DNA from: Scilla litardierei | Taxonomy: Eukaryota; Streptophyta; Magnoliopsida; Asparagales; Asparagaceae | Length of the DNA: 64,000 nt | Direction of reading: 5' to 3' | NCBI GenBank assembly: GCA_030789695.1 | Contig: CM061136.1 | Coordinates: 136,908,448 to 136,972,447, forward strand | In this document: positions 44,626 through 55,387 of the stretch, in pieces | Layout: every line of letters starts with the position of its first letter | How positions within the stretch are numbered: the first letter of the stretch is position 1 | Program-made: the position numbers and the translations under genes | Notes under the pieces: generated by a model | The model's database searches: none | Told to the model about the DNA's origin: nothing | Seen by the model: the letters and a program-made list of their open reading frames with translations, nothing else

Positions 44626-47600
44626 CCAAACAAGTGTATAAAAGGTGAGTGGATTAGAGCCTTCCAACCCTTAAAATTATCTCAACACAAGCACTTTCTA
44701 AGATGGGATTAGAACTCCATTTTGTGTGTAACCTATGTGTTGGTTGTAAGGCTCAAGTTCACCCATTTGTTATATACATATCTCATCTTATGACATGTAG
44801 ATAAAGATGGACATGCTTTTTATTAAAAACTATTGTTCAACACACATACATTCATATATACATTTTTCATTTTTTAATGAATTATGTGGCAAATAGTTGC
44901 ATACATTTTTTCATTTTTTTCTGCCTTGGAAGTCAGTAGCACATCATACATGCATGTGTCTTTGCCTGCGTGCGCATGTACATATACACTATTTTAAATA
45001 TCCCTTGATACAGCTGATATATCTCGATATATCACTTTTGGACATAAATCATATGCTATGGTCGTTACGATATGGTAAAAAATGGTTGTACATTTTTTGT
45101 TTCATATTGACTGATATAGTCTATTTTTTGTTATTATATTTATACTTGTAAAAGTATGTGTCCTAAATCTTATATTCAAAACTACTTATATAATTATTTC
45201 CTCCTAAATTCGATAAGCTTTTTTCCCTTAATTCATGACATGGCAGGATAAAATTGAGATGATGGAAATATAGGAAGAAACTTATGACGGAATGGTTATT
45301 GTTGTAAAGAATATCAACATGAGTCATAACAAGTATTCCACATTGTTCAAGAAATTTTTTATAAATTTTACCTTGTTTAAAATAGTTACATGAAAATTTA
45401 GACATCTTAAATGTTGTTTTGATTCATTCTACTGGAATTGATTGTGTCATTGTTGCTACCCTACTTTGATGTTTGCTATGACCTTCCTGCTAACACTTTG
45501 TATTCTGCTTTTTAATATTATTATTGCTTCTTGCTGCTCTTACTTACCACCGTTGTGTTTTACTTCTTATCGTCATTACTTAGGCTATTGCAACAAAAGT
45601 ACATATTGTGATATTACTCACAATAGTTGTAAATATAACAAACATTAGTAATAGCAAATTTTATTACTGAATTCAGGAGTGAACTGAAAATTTTAGTAGA
45701 AGAAGAATGTTAGAGATATAGTTTTGCCACGACCCATTATTAAAGGAGATATAAAATCATACATCGCTTTGTATCGATTTGTGATGCTCATGGTATGACT
45801 TGGGATGTTGTGAAAAATGCTCAAACTATGATATTTTCTAATGGTTTGTGATGAATGTCAATACTCGCATGTTTTATCTAGTATATGGATGAGATTTTAA
45901 GCCCCTATGATTTTTGAGGAGCTATGATGCACATGTCACGGCTCACAAATTTTACATATTATAGAAGATATAAGTTCTTATAATGATTTGTGATGATTTG
46001 TGATGATTTGTGATGCTCATGTCATGACACATACTATTTTGAAAGCTGTTGAATAAGATATTAAACTCATATGATGTTTTTAAGCAGTTATTGAACCTTT
46101 TTATACTTGTGCATTCATAATATATTAGTTTGGACCTTACGTTCACCTTAATGCTACTTGACCTTATTGACAACATTTTAATGGCATATTGGCATCTAGA
46201 TTGCTATAATTGCTATTTAGTTATTAAGATATGCAATGCATGACATATGCACCTCGATATTGGTATGAATCCCCCGATATGAAAAACCTACATTGGATAC
46301 AATCCCAAAATCTGATGTATAAACCCCTAATATTGGCATGTGCACACATATGCACAGATAATTGATATAGCACATTGAGACATCTAGGACTCCAGGACAC
46401 CTTAAGTACATAAGATTGAGGGTCCAATTCTATTCAAACTATAGCAAAATAGACGCACAACCATGTCCTTATTGACCTCAATAGATGTCCTGATACTCCC
46501 ATGAATGTTTGAGAAACCAGTTTGAACTTTAAGAAAAAGTCAAAGATGATTCCACTGAAATGTTGCTTGGAATGTGCTTTAGAGTTCAGCAAAAGAACCC
46601 AAATGACAATTCAAACATCACAGAATTGAACTATATGATTTCAATGAAAAATCTGATTTTAGACTAAGAAAGTCTCATATCTTAGTTTTCTATGGTAGAA
46701 ATAAAGGTCTTTGAGAGCTTTTAGACAAAGGTTAAGAGAAAGCTTTCTAGCATCATTCGTCACAGGTTATATTATCTTCCATTTTTATACAAGTGCAATG
46801 TTCATTTGGGCATGTACTCTACTACAATAAGACGTAAAATTAAGTGAAATCATGCTTGCATGCAATTAATTAATACACAACAGCATCCATTAAATATGAT
46901 TGTCATATCGCATGCTCATACATTGTAGAATTATAGTTGATGACATAAAGGCATGCATCATTGTAAACCCTTATGCCATCGCATATTGCATAAGAAAATG
47001 ACGCGGTCAAGCCAACCGTCAAAATTGGACAAGAATATGACTTGAGCAAAGGAAATGTATAACTTGGGCCAGAATATTTTTGGTCTTCCATGTACTTTTA
47101 CAAACCATAATCATTACTCATTCTATTTAGGATTATAAATAGCACTTGTTACCCCAATCCAAATAATTTTTATATTTTCGGGTTAGTTATAGAGTATTCA
47201 GATCAGATTCGGATGCCTAATTGAAACCCCGATAGAAATTCAGCTTGGACTTGGATATTGAGAATATAAATCTCGATAACCCAATATTACATAAGTACAA
47301 TGAAGAAAGGGAACCCTAACTTTTAACAACTCTCTTCCCAATACCTGGTGGTGGTTGAACCTTACATCTCCCCATGTATCTCTAAGTCCAACGAGATCAG
47401 AAGGGAAACCAAGGGGTTCAAAGGGAAAAACAAGGGTCTCACATTGCAAAAACCAGCGAGATTTAAAACTCAAAGAATTCGAAGAGACGTAGCATTAATC
47501 GTTTATGATTTGGTCGTTTATAAAACGCAAACATCCTCCAATTTCTTTCATCCATCTCTTCACTCTTCGAATTTTTCTCATCTCAATAGCAACTATTTAG

Positions 47601-49936
47601 AGTGATTTTGGACTTTATTATTGGAGTGATCTTTAGCAAATTCTCCTTCTTTGCCATAAAAAACTTTGAAATAAGTAGTAGTAATGTTGTTCTTGTTTCT
47701 TTTTCAGTTCCACTAACTCAAATGTGAAGAAATAATCTTAGTAGTAAACTGGGTTGTCAGGTAATATTTTATATTACAAATCTTCAAAAAATTTATAGTT
47801 TTGTTATCTTCATGATTCAAAATGATTGAAACAGTGTTTAGATTATGGTGCATTTTTTTATTTTTATTGATAGAGAAAGATCGGGTAAAAATTTTAGCAC
47901 AAAAGAAAACAATCCATACTGTTTTAAGATTTTTTTTTAACAATTAATCAACTGAAAAAGGAAATGGTAAAATCCAAATCCAACCCCAATTTTCCTAACT
48001 GGTTTGAAGTCAGCGTTGGATCTGTTTGTCCTTATCAGGTTTGGATTTGGGTTCGGATGGACTGTCTTTATCATGTATATATTTGGATTTTGGATTTTTC
48101 CATGAATTAATCCAAACCCAACCCGTTCACCGTCGTAATTCTGGAATAAAAGACACGTTACAATCCTGAGTTGACTAACAGACATGTCTAAGACTCTAAC
48201 ACAAAACCTATGGTCAACCTTAAATGACACGTTCATTCAGATGAGTCAAAATCATGTTTGTGAGGAATGTCTATGACCACAAAAACAGCACCAGAAACTA
48301 AACCTATAGGAAAAATATAGGGTATTATAGTATATTTGCATGCCATATGTGGCCATTTTGCACGTCTCCAACTATAGTGCATGTACCCGTAGCCATCTTT
48401 ATCGTGCTAAGCATTGAAGATTTGTGTTACAAAAATCCAATGCAACAATCAAAACTTGAATACCAGCTAAAACATTTTATCAGGAACAACCAAGTTTCAT
48501 GTCTCATCGTCGCAAGTGAATTGAGATGTTTGCTTCCATGCAAGCATATTACGTGCAAATATGCAATGCTAACAAATGTCTGAATCCATAGGTGAAGTAC
48601 CTCTAGTGCTACAAGAAGGCAGGCACTGTTAGGTGAAAGAGCTTATAGTTTCGATCCATGGCACATCATTAGCATGCACTGCTAATATGTTAGTGGGTAA
48701 ACAAAATTCAGGGACATCAACTACTACAAGCAAAACAAAATAAAATAAGCTCAAGATGAATCGTATCTGGGGAAGGAAGGTAGGGTTCAAAACCATTTTT
48801 ACAACAAATCAATTTGCGAACTCTACCCATTGACAGGAGGAATACGACCATTTGGAATTATAACCGCTGAAATTTATATAGGACATCAGTTCCTTTTGGC
48901 TTTAGTGTTGTTGTATCTGAGCATGGAAAAGGAGAGTAGGTGACAGAGCTTCAAACCTACTATCAAGAAACTGATCGGTCAAATATATGTAGATGTTCCG
49001 GGTACAAGAAGCTTAGAGACAATACGCTGCAAAGTCAACCTGAACTATGCTTACAAAACGAAGATAAGAGTGGTTTAACATTTATACATCTTTAAATGAG
49101 GTTCAGAATCATTCAATATTCCGGCTCACCTCAATTTACTACATATTAACTTGAGAATTCTTTCAGCAGGTGGGAACCCTGAGACACTATGGCGTTACAA
49201 CGGCTGGAATCAATGCAGACATCTAAAAAATCAGTTCCTTCGAGTTACTAACTTGTAGATTGGTCCAATGATCAGGCCACAACTAAGACCTAAGAAATTG
49301 TAAGTCTATAAAGCATAGATGTGTAACAGCCCATAAGCCAAAGGACAATATGATGGAACCTCAAGGTGTGTGTGGCTGGCAAAGGATAATGACAGCAATT
49401 TAGAGCTTTTCTCATTTTTGAATTGGATAAGGAATTGCTCGGATGACCAGCTCACCTAGAGTTGGCCACATCTGGGACCTCTTCAAGCTAACATTGGGAA
49501 CCTTGTTTTAAGTAAAAGAATTTTGAGCATCAGATATCAGTTTGTGTGGCATATCTTCAGAGCTAGTATCCAATAAATCGTATCTCCCTGTTATCCTAGT
49601 AGTTATAACATAAGTAAACCCTAGATGTAGTAAAGTGAGAATTTCTGCTTCAAAATTCCCCAAATCACACGCACGTGCACAATCCGGCTGTTCTCCCAAA
49701 CAATTACTCCTCCATAGTTCCTTAATAGACAACAACAAAACCACAGTCTCCATGAGTTGTTCTTACAATCTCACCACTCCTAACGCTTGCAATTACCACT
49801 GACAATATACTAATTACATGCTATTTTTTATCTCCAGCAACAAAACAAAGCCCTATTAAGGATGCCTGAACATCTCTACGGTATTCAAGTTGAAACTACT
49901 AAAAAAATAACTCCGCGATGAAGATTGGAAAGTTAC

Positions 49937-50133
49937 CAGAAGATGTAAGCCGGCGGGTTTCCAGCGATGAGGTGGCAGGACGCGACGTCGCGAGAGATGG
50001 TGGGTGCCAATGGCACGGATTGAGAAGTATGAGGAAGAAGAGTAGAATGGACGGTGAGCTCGATCCATTTGATATTGTCACATCCGACGACTGGGACCTC
50101 CATTCCGGCGAGAGATCGGGCAGCGGCCGCCAT
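49937..50133 (-). CDS. NUP160: NUP160 exon 1 with start codon
   Basis: 197 bp from ATG (50133-50131, context GGCCATGGCG, a good plant start) to TTCTG|GTAACT. Reads MAAAARSLAGMEVPVVGCDN, IKWIELTV and, at the end, DVASCHLIAGNPPAYIF, then the first two bases of the Trp codon finished by exon 2. AGMEVPV-G-D--KWIE is the conserved N-terminus of plant NUP160, the ~1,500-residue scaffold nucleoporin of the outer-ring Y complex, needed for mRNA export and nuclear pore assembly. The upstream region to 50373 is unusually short before a copia insertion. Confidence 0.9.
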
Positions 50134-50373
50134 GGCCGAAGGAACGAGATAGCGGGGGGGGAGAAGGGTTTTGGAGGGATTTTGGGCGGAGAGACGAGTT
50201 CGGGGCGATGCTAGTCATATTATGCATTTTGCAAAACGAAATACATTATTTACAACTTTGCCATTATCTTTGTTAAAATTCTAAGGGATTGTTTTGCGTA
50301 CCGACCGTTTACTCGGCGCACGTACCGCTTAAATTTATTCTCCCAGTCCGTACCGATTTAATAATATTGGTTT
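50134..50373 (-). promoter_or_regulatory. NUP160: Remaining native upstream region of NUP160 (240 bp)
   Basis: Contains a C-rich/CT-rich leader (CTTCTCCCCCCCCGC), a TATA-like GCATAATATG on the minus strand near 50227, and repeated CGGTACG motifs (50295-50350). The copia 3' LTR begins at 50374. I cannot tell whether the native core promoter is retained. Confidence 0.5.
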
Positions 50374-50589
50374 TGTTATATAATAATTGGACTCAAGAGA
50401 ATGAGAGAGAGAATTTCATTGCTAAGAATAATCCACCATGCTAAGAGCCATGGTGCTCTATTTATATATCTCATAGTGGGGAGGCCAAAAGCCTCTAGGA
50501 GACCAAGGGTCCCCATTACTCTAAGTAATGGGGGCCTAATGAATGGGTAATGAAGGAGGGGAGGCCAAAGGCCTCCCTCATTCATAACA
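50374..50589 (-). repeat. 3' LTR of copia with TATA box facing NUP160
   Basis: 216 bp. On the minus strand it carries GATATATAAATAGAGCACC (about 50475-50457), a strong plant TATA box, and AGGCCTTTGGCCT and CCATTACTTAGAGTAATGG inverted repeats. The TATA lies about 330 bp upstream of the NUP160 ATG. Confidence 0.9.
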
Positions 50590-50772
50590 CTCCCCCTTAC
50601 ACATTCATCACTTCGGTCTCAGCTACTGAGGCAAGGGGTGGATACTTCTGGATCCAGAGTAAGTGTGTTTGCCTCGTTAAAACCTTAGCTGTGGAAAACC
50701 CAGTGGGAAAACCCACCAGCTTAAGGAAAAAGAGTGCAACCCACACGTTACTCCCCCTGATCCGTACAAGCT

Positions 50773-53700
50773 TCAGGCTTGCAGGTCTTTCAACTGTCGC
50801 ATACCAATGTTCTTTACAAGCTTTACAAAAGTACATTTAGGCAATGCCTTAGTAAAAAGATCAGCTAAGTTGTTGCATGACTGGATCTGTCGAACTTCAA
50901 TCTGCTTGTCGTTCTTCTGCTCGTGCGTCCAGAAAAACTTGGGAGAAATGTGTTTTGTCCTGTCGCCTTTGATGTAGCCCTTCTGAAGCTGAGCAATGCA
51001 TGCGGCGTTGTCTTCGAATAGGGCAGTAGGCTCCAGATCACTGGTCTTCAGGCCAGTGGATTGGAGGATGTGTTGGACGACAGAGCGTATCCAAAAACAT
51101 TCTCTGCTCGCCTCATGGATCGCGATGAGCTCTGCATGGTTGGAAGATGTAGCAGTAGTGGTTTGTTTTACCGATCTCCAAGAGATAGCATTACCTCCGT
51201 AGGTAAATACAAAACCTGTTTGAGATTTTGCCGTGTGCGGATCAGAGAGATAACCTGCATCAGCATAACCAAACAATTTGGGGGAGGCACCTCTCTGGTA
51301 GTAAAGTCCAAGATCAATGGAACCCTGAAGGTATCGCAGAAGATGCCTTACTCCGTTCCAGTGGCGCTTTGTGGGCGCAGCACTGTGTCTGGCTAGTAGA
51401 TTAACTGTAAACGCTATATCGGGACGCGTACAGTTAGACAGATATAGAAGTGCTCCAATGGCACTGAGGTAGGGTACTTCAGGACCCAGTATCTCCTCCC
51501 CCTCTTCCAGTGGCCGGAAGGGGTCCTTATGTACATCTAGTGATCTTACGACCATAGGAGTACCTAAAGGATGACATGTATCCATATGAAACTTGCGTAG
51601 AAGTTTCTTTGTATAATTAGATTGGTGTAATAGGATTCCACCTCTTAGGTGTTCTATCTGTAAGCCAAGACAATACTTTGTTTTGCCTGGGTCTTTCATT
51701 TCAAAAGTATGTTTAAGGCTTTCAGATATCTCTTTGATCTCTACAGGAGATCCTATGAGATTTAAGTCATCTACATATACAGCTATGATGACAAATCCTG
51801 TTCCCGTTCTTTTGATAAAGATACACGGGCAGACTTCGTTATTCGTGAATCCTTGCTGTGCAAGAAAATCACTTAGTCTGTTATACCACATCTTGCCCGA
51901 TTGTTTTAGACCATATAATGATCTATGTAGCCTTACAGAGAATACGTCCTGAGGTATCTCTTTCATCTCTGGGGGTAGATTAAACCCATCAGGAAGTCTC
52001 ATATAGATATTTTTATCTATATCGCCATATAGATATGCAGTCACAACGTCCATGAGCTGCATTTCTCGGCTTTCCAGAGAAGTTAGGCTGATTAAAAATC
52101 GGAAGGTGATCGAATCCATGACTGGGGAATACGTATCTTCGTAATCAATCCCCGGTCTTTGGGAAAATCCCTGGGCTACAAGGCGTGCCTTATAGCGAAC
52201 GATCACATTATTTTCATCTCTTTTTCTTATGAAAACCCACTTATATCCCACAGGTTTTACACCTACTGGTGTTTGGACTACTGGTCCAAAGACTTTGCGT
52301 TTCAAGAGTGAGTCCAGCTCTACTCTTATTGCCTCGTCCCACTTTGGCCAATCATCTATGCGTTTACATTCCGCTAGAGATCGTGGTTCGACGTCATCGT
52401 CATATTCAGTGACGTGAACGGCAATATCGAACGCAAAATCGTCGTCGACGACTATGCTATTTCTGTCCAGTACTTCTCCAGTACGTACAAAATTTAATGA
52501 TGTTTCTCCTATTGTTTCCTCTGCTGGGGAAATCAGGAGGGGAGAAGTAGCTGGTCTGAGCTCAGCATCCTGTGGAGGGATAATCTTAGTATCGCCAGGA
52601 GTCTTCCTCTTTCGAGGAACTTTATCTTTTGAACCTGGTGGGCGTCCTCTTTTCATTTGAGGTACAACCAATTCTGCTGCCGGTGGGCTGCATCCATCTA
52701 TGGGGATGTCAATCCTAGCTGGCGTATTGGCAGCAGGGACGTGTGAACGGACAATCTTCTGGTTGTCCGTGAATTTATCCGGTAAAAGATGTACTGTATT
52801 CTGGATGTGAAGGATCTTCAGGATCTCATCTTCACACAGATTAGTACGCGGATCATATAGGGACAAAGACTTCTGGTCCCAACTAATGGTCTCAGAAGCT
52901 TCTGGCTTCTTAGACTGTGTGCCCAGTATTGGAAAAAAATTATCATTAAATTCACAGTCTGCAAAACGTGCCTTGAATGCGTCACCCGTCAGGGGTTCAA
53001 GGTATCTGATAATAGAGGGCGAATCAAACCCAATATATATACCTAGACGACGCTGAGGACCCATTTTGGTCCTCTGCGGTGGTGCTATTGGGACATATAC
53101 CGCACAACCAAACACTCTCAAATGAGAAATATCCGGAGGTGCGCCGTATGCTAGTTGCATCGGGGATAAAGTGTGACCTCCAGATGGTCTTATCCTAATA
53201 AGTGATGCGGCATGTAAAATAGCATGCCCCCAAACATCCACAGACAACTGGGATTGCATAAGCAATGGACGTGCAATCCATTGGAGTCTCTTTATAAGAG
53301 CATCAGCTAATCCGTTTTGGGTGTGAACATGTGCTACCGGATGTTCAACTTCAATACCCGTTGCCCGGCAATAGTCTTCGAAGACTTGTGAAGTAAATTC
53401 TCGCGCATTATCAAGACGTAGTTTCTTGATATGGTTATCGGGGAAATGAGCACGCAACCTTATTATTTGTGCCAATAGCTTTGAAAAAGCTAGGTTGCGG
53501 GTGGACAAGAGGCACACATAAGACCATTTGGTTGATGCATCAATCAGTACCATGAAATACCGAAATGGGCCACTTGCGGGGTGAATAAGCCCGCAAATAT
53601 CACCATGAATTCTCTCAAGGAAGCCAGGAGACTCTAATCCCACTTTCAGGAGGGATGGTCTCGTTATAAGTTTTCCCTTGAAACAAGGGAGACATGGAAA

Positions 53701-54243
53701 TTCACCCTTTTGAAGAATCTTCAGGTTCTTCAATTTGTGTCCACGGGATTCAGAGATGATGCGTCGCATCATTGCTGTTCCAGGGTGACCAAGTCTATTG
53801 TGCCAGAGTTTGAACTCTGGCAGTGATTGGCACGTCTGGTGCTCAGTCATATTGGCTTCTATTGGTTGAATGTATGTTTGGTAGAGACCCGACGAGAGTC
53901 CCTTGAATCGTTCGCAGATGATCTTCCGGTCATCTTTCTGACGAGTTACATACAGATATTCTACCGTATTTTCATCTCTGGTTTCTAAGTGATATCCGTT
54001 TAAACGGAAATCCTTGAAACTTACGAGATTCCTATTTGATTTAGGAGAGAATAATGCATTTTTTATTTGAAGTCTTGTGTTATTTGGGAGCAATATAATT
54101 GCTTCACCAGATCCTTCGATTATTTGGGACAGTCCTGAAATTGTGATAACAGGACCGTCATATTTATTTAAGCTATTAAAATAGCAATGATCGCGAAGGA
54201 TTGTGTGCGTTGAGGCACTGTCCACTAGGCACTCAGACATCAT
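50773..54243 (-). CDS. Copia pol polyprotein
   Basis: 1,156 codons, uninterrupted. Aspartic protease LVDSASTHT (D8) at the N-terminus; integrase finger H148, H153, C184, C187; integrase core D215, D278 and, 35 residues on, D314 where the family has Glu (QNGLADALIK). An AT-hook-like KRGRPPGSK at 531-539 sits in the basic linker. RT spans about 645-900 with D732 (MDVVTAYLYGD) and YVDD at 823-826. RNase H has YADAGY, SSNHAELIA and FEDNAACI near the end. An in-frame TAG immediately precedes the Met, so pol is not fused to gag in this frame. Structurally intact apart from the integrase change. Confidence 0.9.
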   Translation of the reverse strand: MMSECLVDSASTHTILRDHCYFNSLNKYDGPVITISGLSQIIEGSGEAIILLPNNTRLQIKNALFSPKSNRNLVSFKDFRLNGYHLETRDENTVEYLYVTRQKDDRKIICERFKGLSSGLYQTYIQPIEANMTEHQTCQSLPEFKLWHNRLGHPGTAMMRRIISESRGHKLKNLKILQKGEFPCLPCFKGKLITRPSLLKVGLESPGFLERIHGDICGLIHPASGPFRYFMVLIDASTKWSYVCLLSTRNLAFSKLLAQIIRLRAHFPDNHIKKLRLDNAREFTSQVFEDYCRATGIEVEHPVAHVHTQNGLADALIKRLQWIARPLLMQSQLSVDVWGHAILHAASLIRIRPSGGHTLSPMQLAYGAPPDISHLRVFGCAVYVPIAPPQRTKMGPQRRLGIYIGFDSPSIIRYLEPLTGDAFKARFADCEFNDNFFPILGTQSKKPEASETISWDQKSLSLYDPRTNLCEDEILKILHIQNTVHLLPDKFTDNQKIVRSHVPAANTPARIDIPIDGCSPPAAELVVPQMKRGRPPGSKDKVPRKRKTPGDTKIIPPQDAELRPATSPLLISPAEETIGETSLNFVRTGEVLDRNSIVVDDDFAFDIAVHVTEYDDDVEPRSLAECKRIDDWPKWDEAIRVELDSLLKRKVFGPVVQTPVGVKPVGYKWVFIRKRDENNVIVRYKARLVAQGFSQRPGIDYEDTYSPVMDSITFRFLISLTSLESREMQLMDVVTAYLYGDIDKNIYMRLPDGFNLPPEMKEIPQDVFSVRLHRSLYGLKQSGKMWYNRLSDFLAQQGFTNNEVCPCIFIKRTGTGFVIIAVYVDDLNLIGSPVEIKEISESLKHTFEMKDPGKTKYCLGLQIEHLRGGILLHQSNYTKKLLRKFHMDTCHPLGTPMVVRSLDVHKDPFRPLEEGEEILGPEVPYLSAIGALLYLSNCTRPDIAFTVNLLARHSAAPTKRHWNGVRHLLRYLQGSIDLGLYYQRGASPKLFGYADAGYLSDPHTAKSQTGFVFTYGGNAISWRSVKQTTTATSSNHAELIAIHEASRECFWIRSVVQHILQSTGLKTSDLEPTALFEDNAACIAQLQKGYIKGDRTKHISPKFFWTHEQKNDKQIEVRQIQSCNNLADLFTKALPKCTFVKLVKNIGMRQLKDLQA

Positions 54244-54373
54244 CTATATAAGCAAAAAACGAAAATTTATTTGAGCGAAAATGTAAACATTCATTCGAAA
54301 ATAAAAGTTCGTACTTAAGCAAATAAAGATGAAGATACATTGAATTCTAAAAAGCATAGATAAATGATGGTGC

Positions 54374-55387
54374 TCAATCGAGAAGGTCGTCGTTCTCGAA
54401 GTCTTTAGCAGTAAAGACTGTTGGCGGCTGTACACCTGCCAAGTTTGTTTCAGGTCGAGACTTCTGGCTCGCCTGGTATAGATCCTGTAGGTGGCGAGGA
54501 GTGCGGCAGTTTCTGGACCAATGGCCAGTCATGCCGCATCTATGGCATTTGTCCTCCCAGGTCTTCTTTGGAAGTGACACGTGCTTGGTGTCCTTTCGCT
54601 TCCAAGTGAAGTTTCTTTTCCCTTTATTGTTTTTGTTTGTCTAGGGAGCTGCACCTCTTGGTTGCTTCATTACCGCTTTCCCTTTAGTATTTTTAGTCTT
54701 CCTCTTGTTTTTCCACTTCTGGGGAGAAACGTGGTGGGCTTCAGGGATAGGGGCAGTGCCAGCTGGACGTAAGTTATGAGTTGCTAGCAGTAAATCTCGA
54801 TTCTGCTCTGCTCTAAGTAGGCATGAGATCAGATCGGAGAATCTCGTGAAGTTGCGTTCACGATACTGCTGCATGAGGATTGCATCTTTCTCGTGAAACG
54901 AGGTAAATGTTTTTTCCAACATGCGCTGTTCTGTCACTTCTTCACCGCACAACTTCAGGCGTGAGGTGATGTTATGAAGTGCAGAATTATACTCAGCGAC
55001 GGACTTATAGTCCTGAAGTCGGAGGTTTTCCCACTCATAACTGGCACGTGGTAATATAACATCAATTTGATGTTTATACCGTGCTTCCAGTGCTGTCCAC
55101 AGGTCCTTCGGGTCCTCAACCGTTAAGTATTCGGCCTTTAAGGTCCGATCTATATGCTTCCTAATGTAGATTATGGCTTTCGCCTTATCTACATCGGATA
55201 CAGTGGTTGTGGGGCTGCTGCTAGCTGTAGCAGAAGTTTCGGCCGCTGTTGGGGCCGAGGAAGGAGCCAAAATGGACCCAAGGAGGGCCATTGAACGCAA
55301 GTGGAACTTCAGGTCCACTCGCCAACTCAGGTAATTTGTCCCTGCAGAATCGAGGACCTCGAAATCGATGCTTGCCAATTTTGCCAT
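54374..55387 (-). CDS. Copia gag with CCHC zinc knuckle and one in-frame stop
   Basis: Starts MAKLASIDFEVLDSAGTNYL (55387). A UBN2-type gag core follows (DLWTALEARYKHQIDVILPR, YNSALHNITSRLKLCGEEVT), then a basic stretch. After a single TAG (54641-54643) the same frame continues through a zinc knuckle CHRCGMTGHWSRNC (C-x2-C-x4-H-x4-C, about 54545-54505) to KDFENDDLLD and its stop (about 54374). The TAG could be a recent mutation or a readthrough site. Only the part before it (248 codons) is uninterrupted. Confidence 0.85.

Larger units (their letters stand above)
29061..49936 (-). other. NUP160: NUP160 intron 1 (20.9 kb)
   Basis: GTAACT donor (49936) to TACAG acceptor (29061). Contains a nested retrotransposon pair (32323-44412) and otherwise AT-rich DNA. 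Stretches 29061-32322 and 44413-49936 hold no recognised gene: a CACT run (30003-30025), a 56-bp tandem duplication (30850-30961), poly-C tracts (31826-31842, 31896-31927) and local duplications (44440-44625, TGATTTGTGATGA at 45980-46013). Confidence 0.85.
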
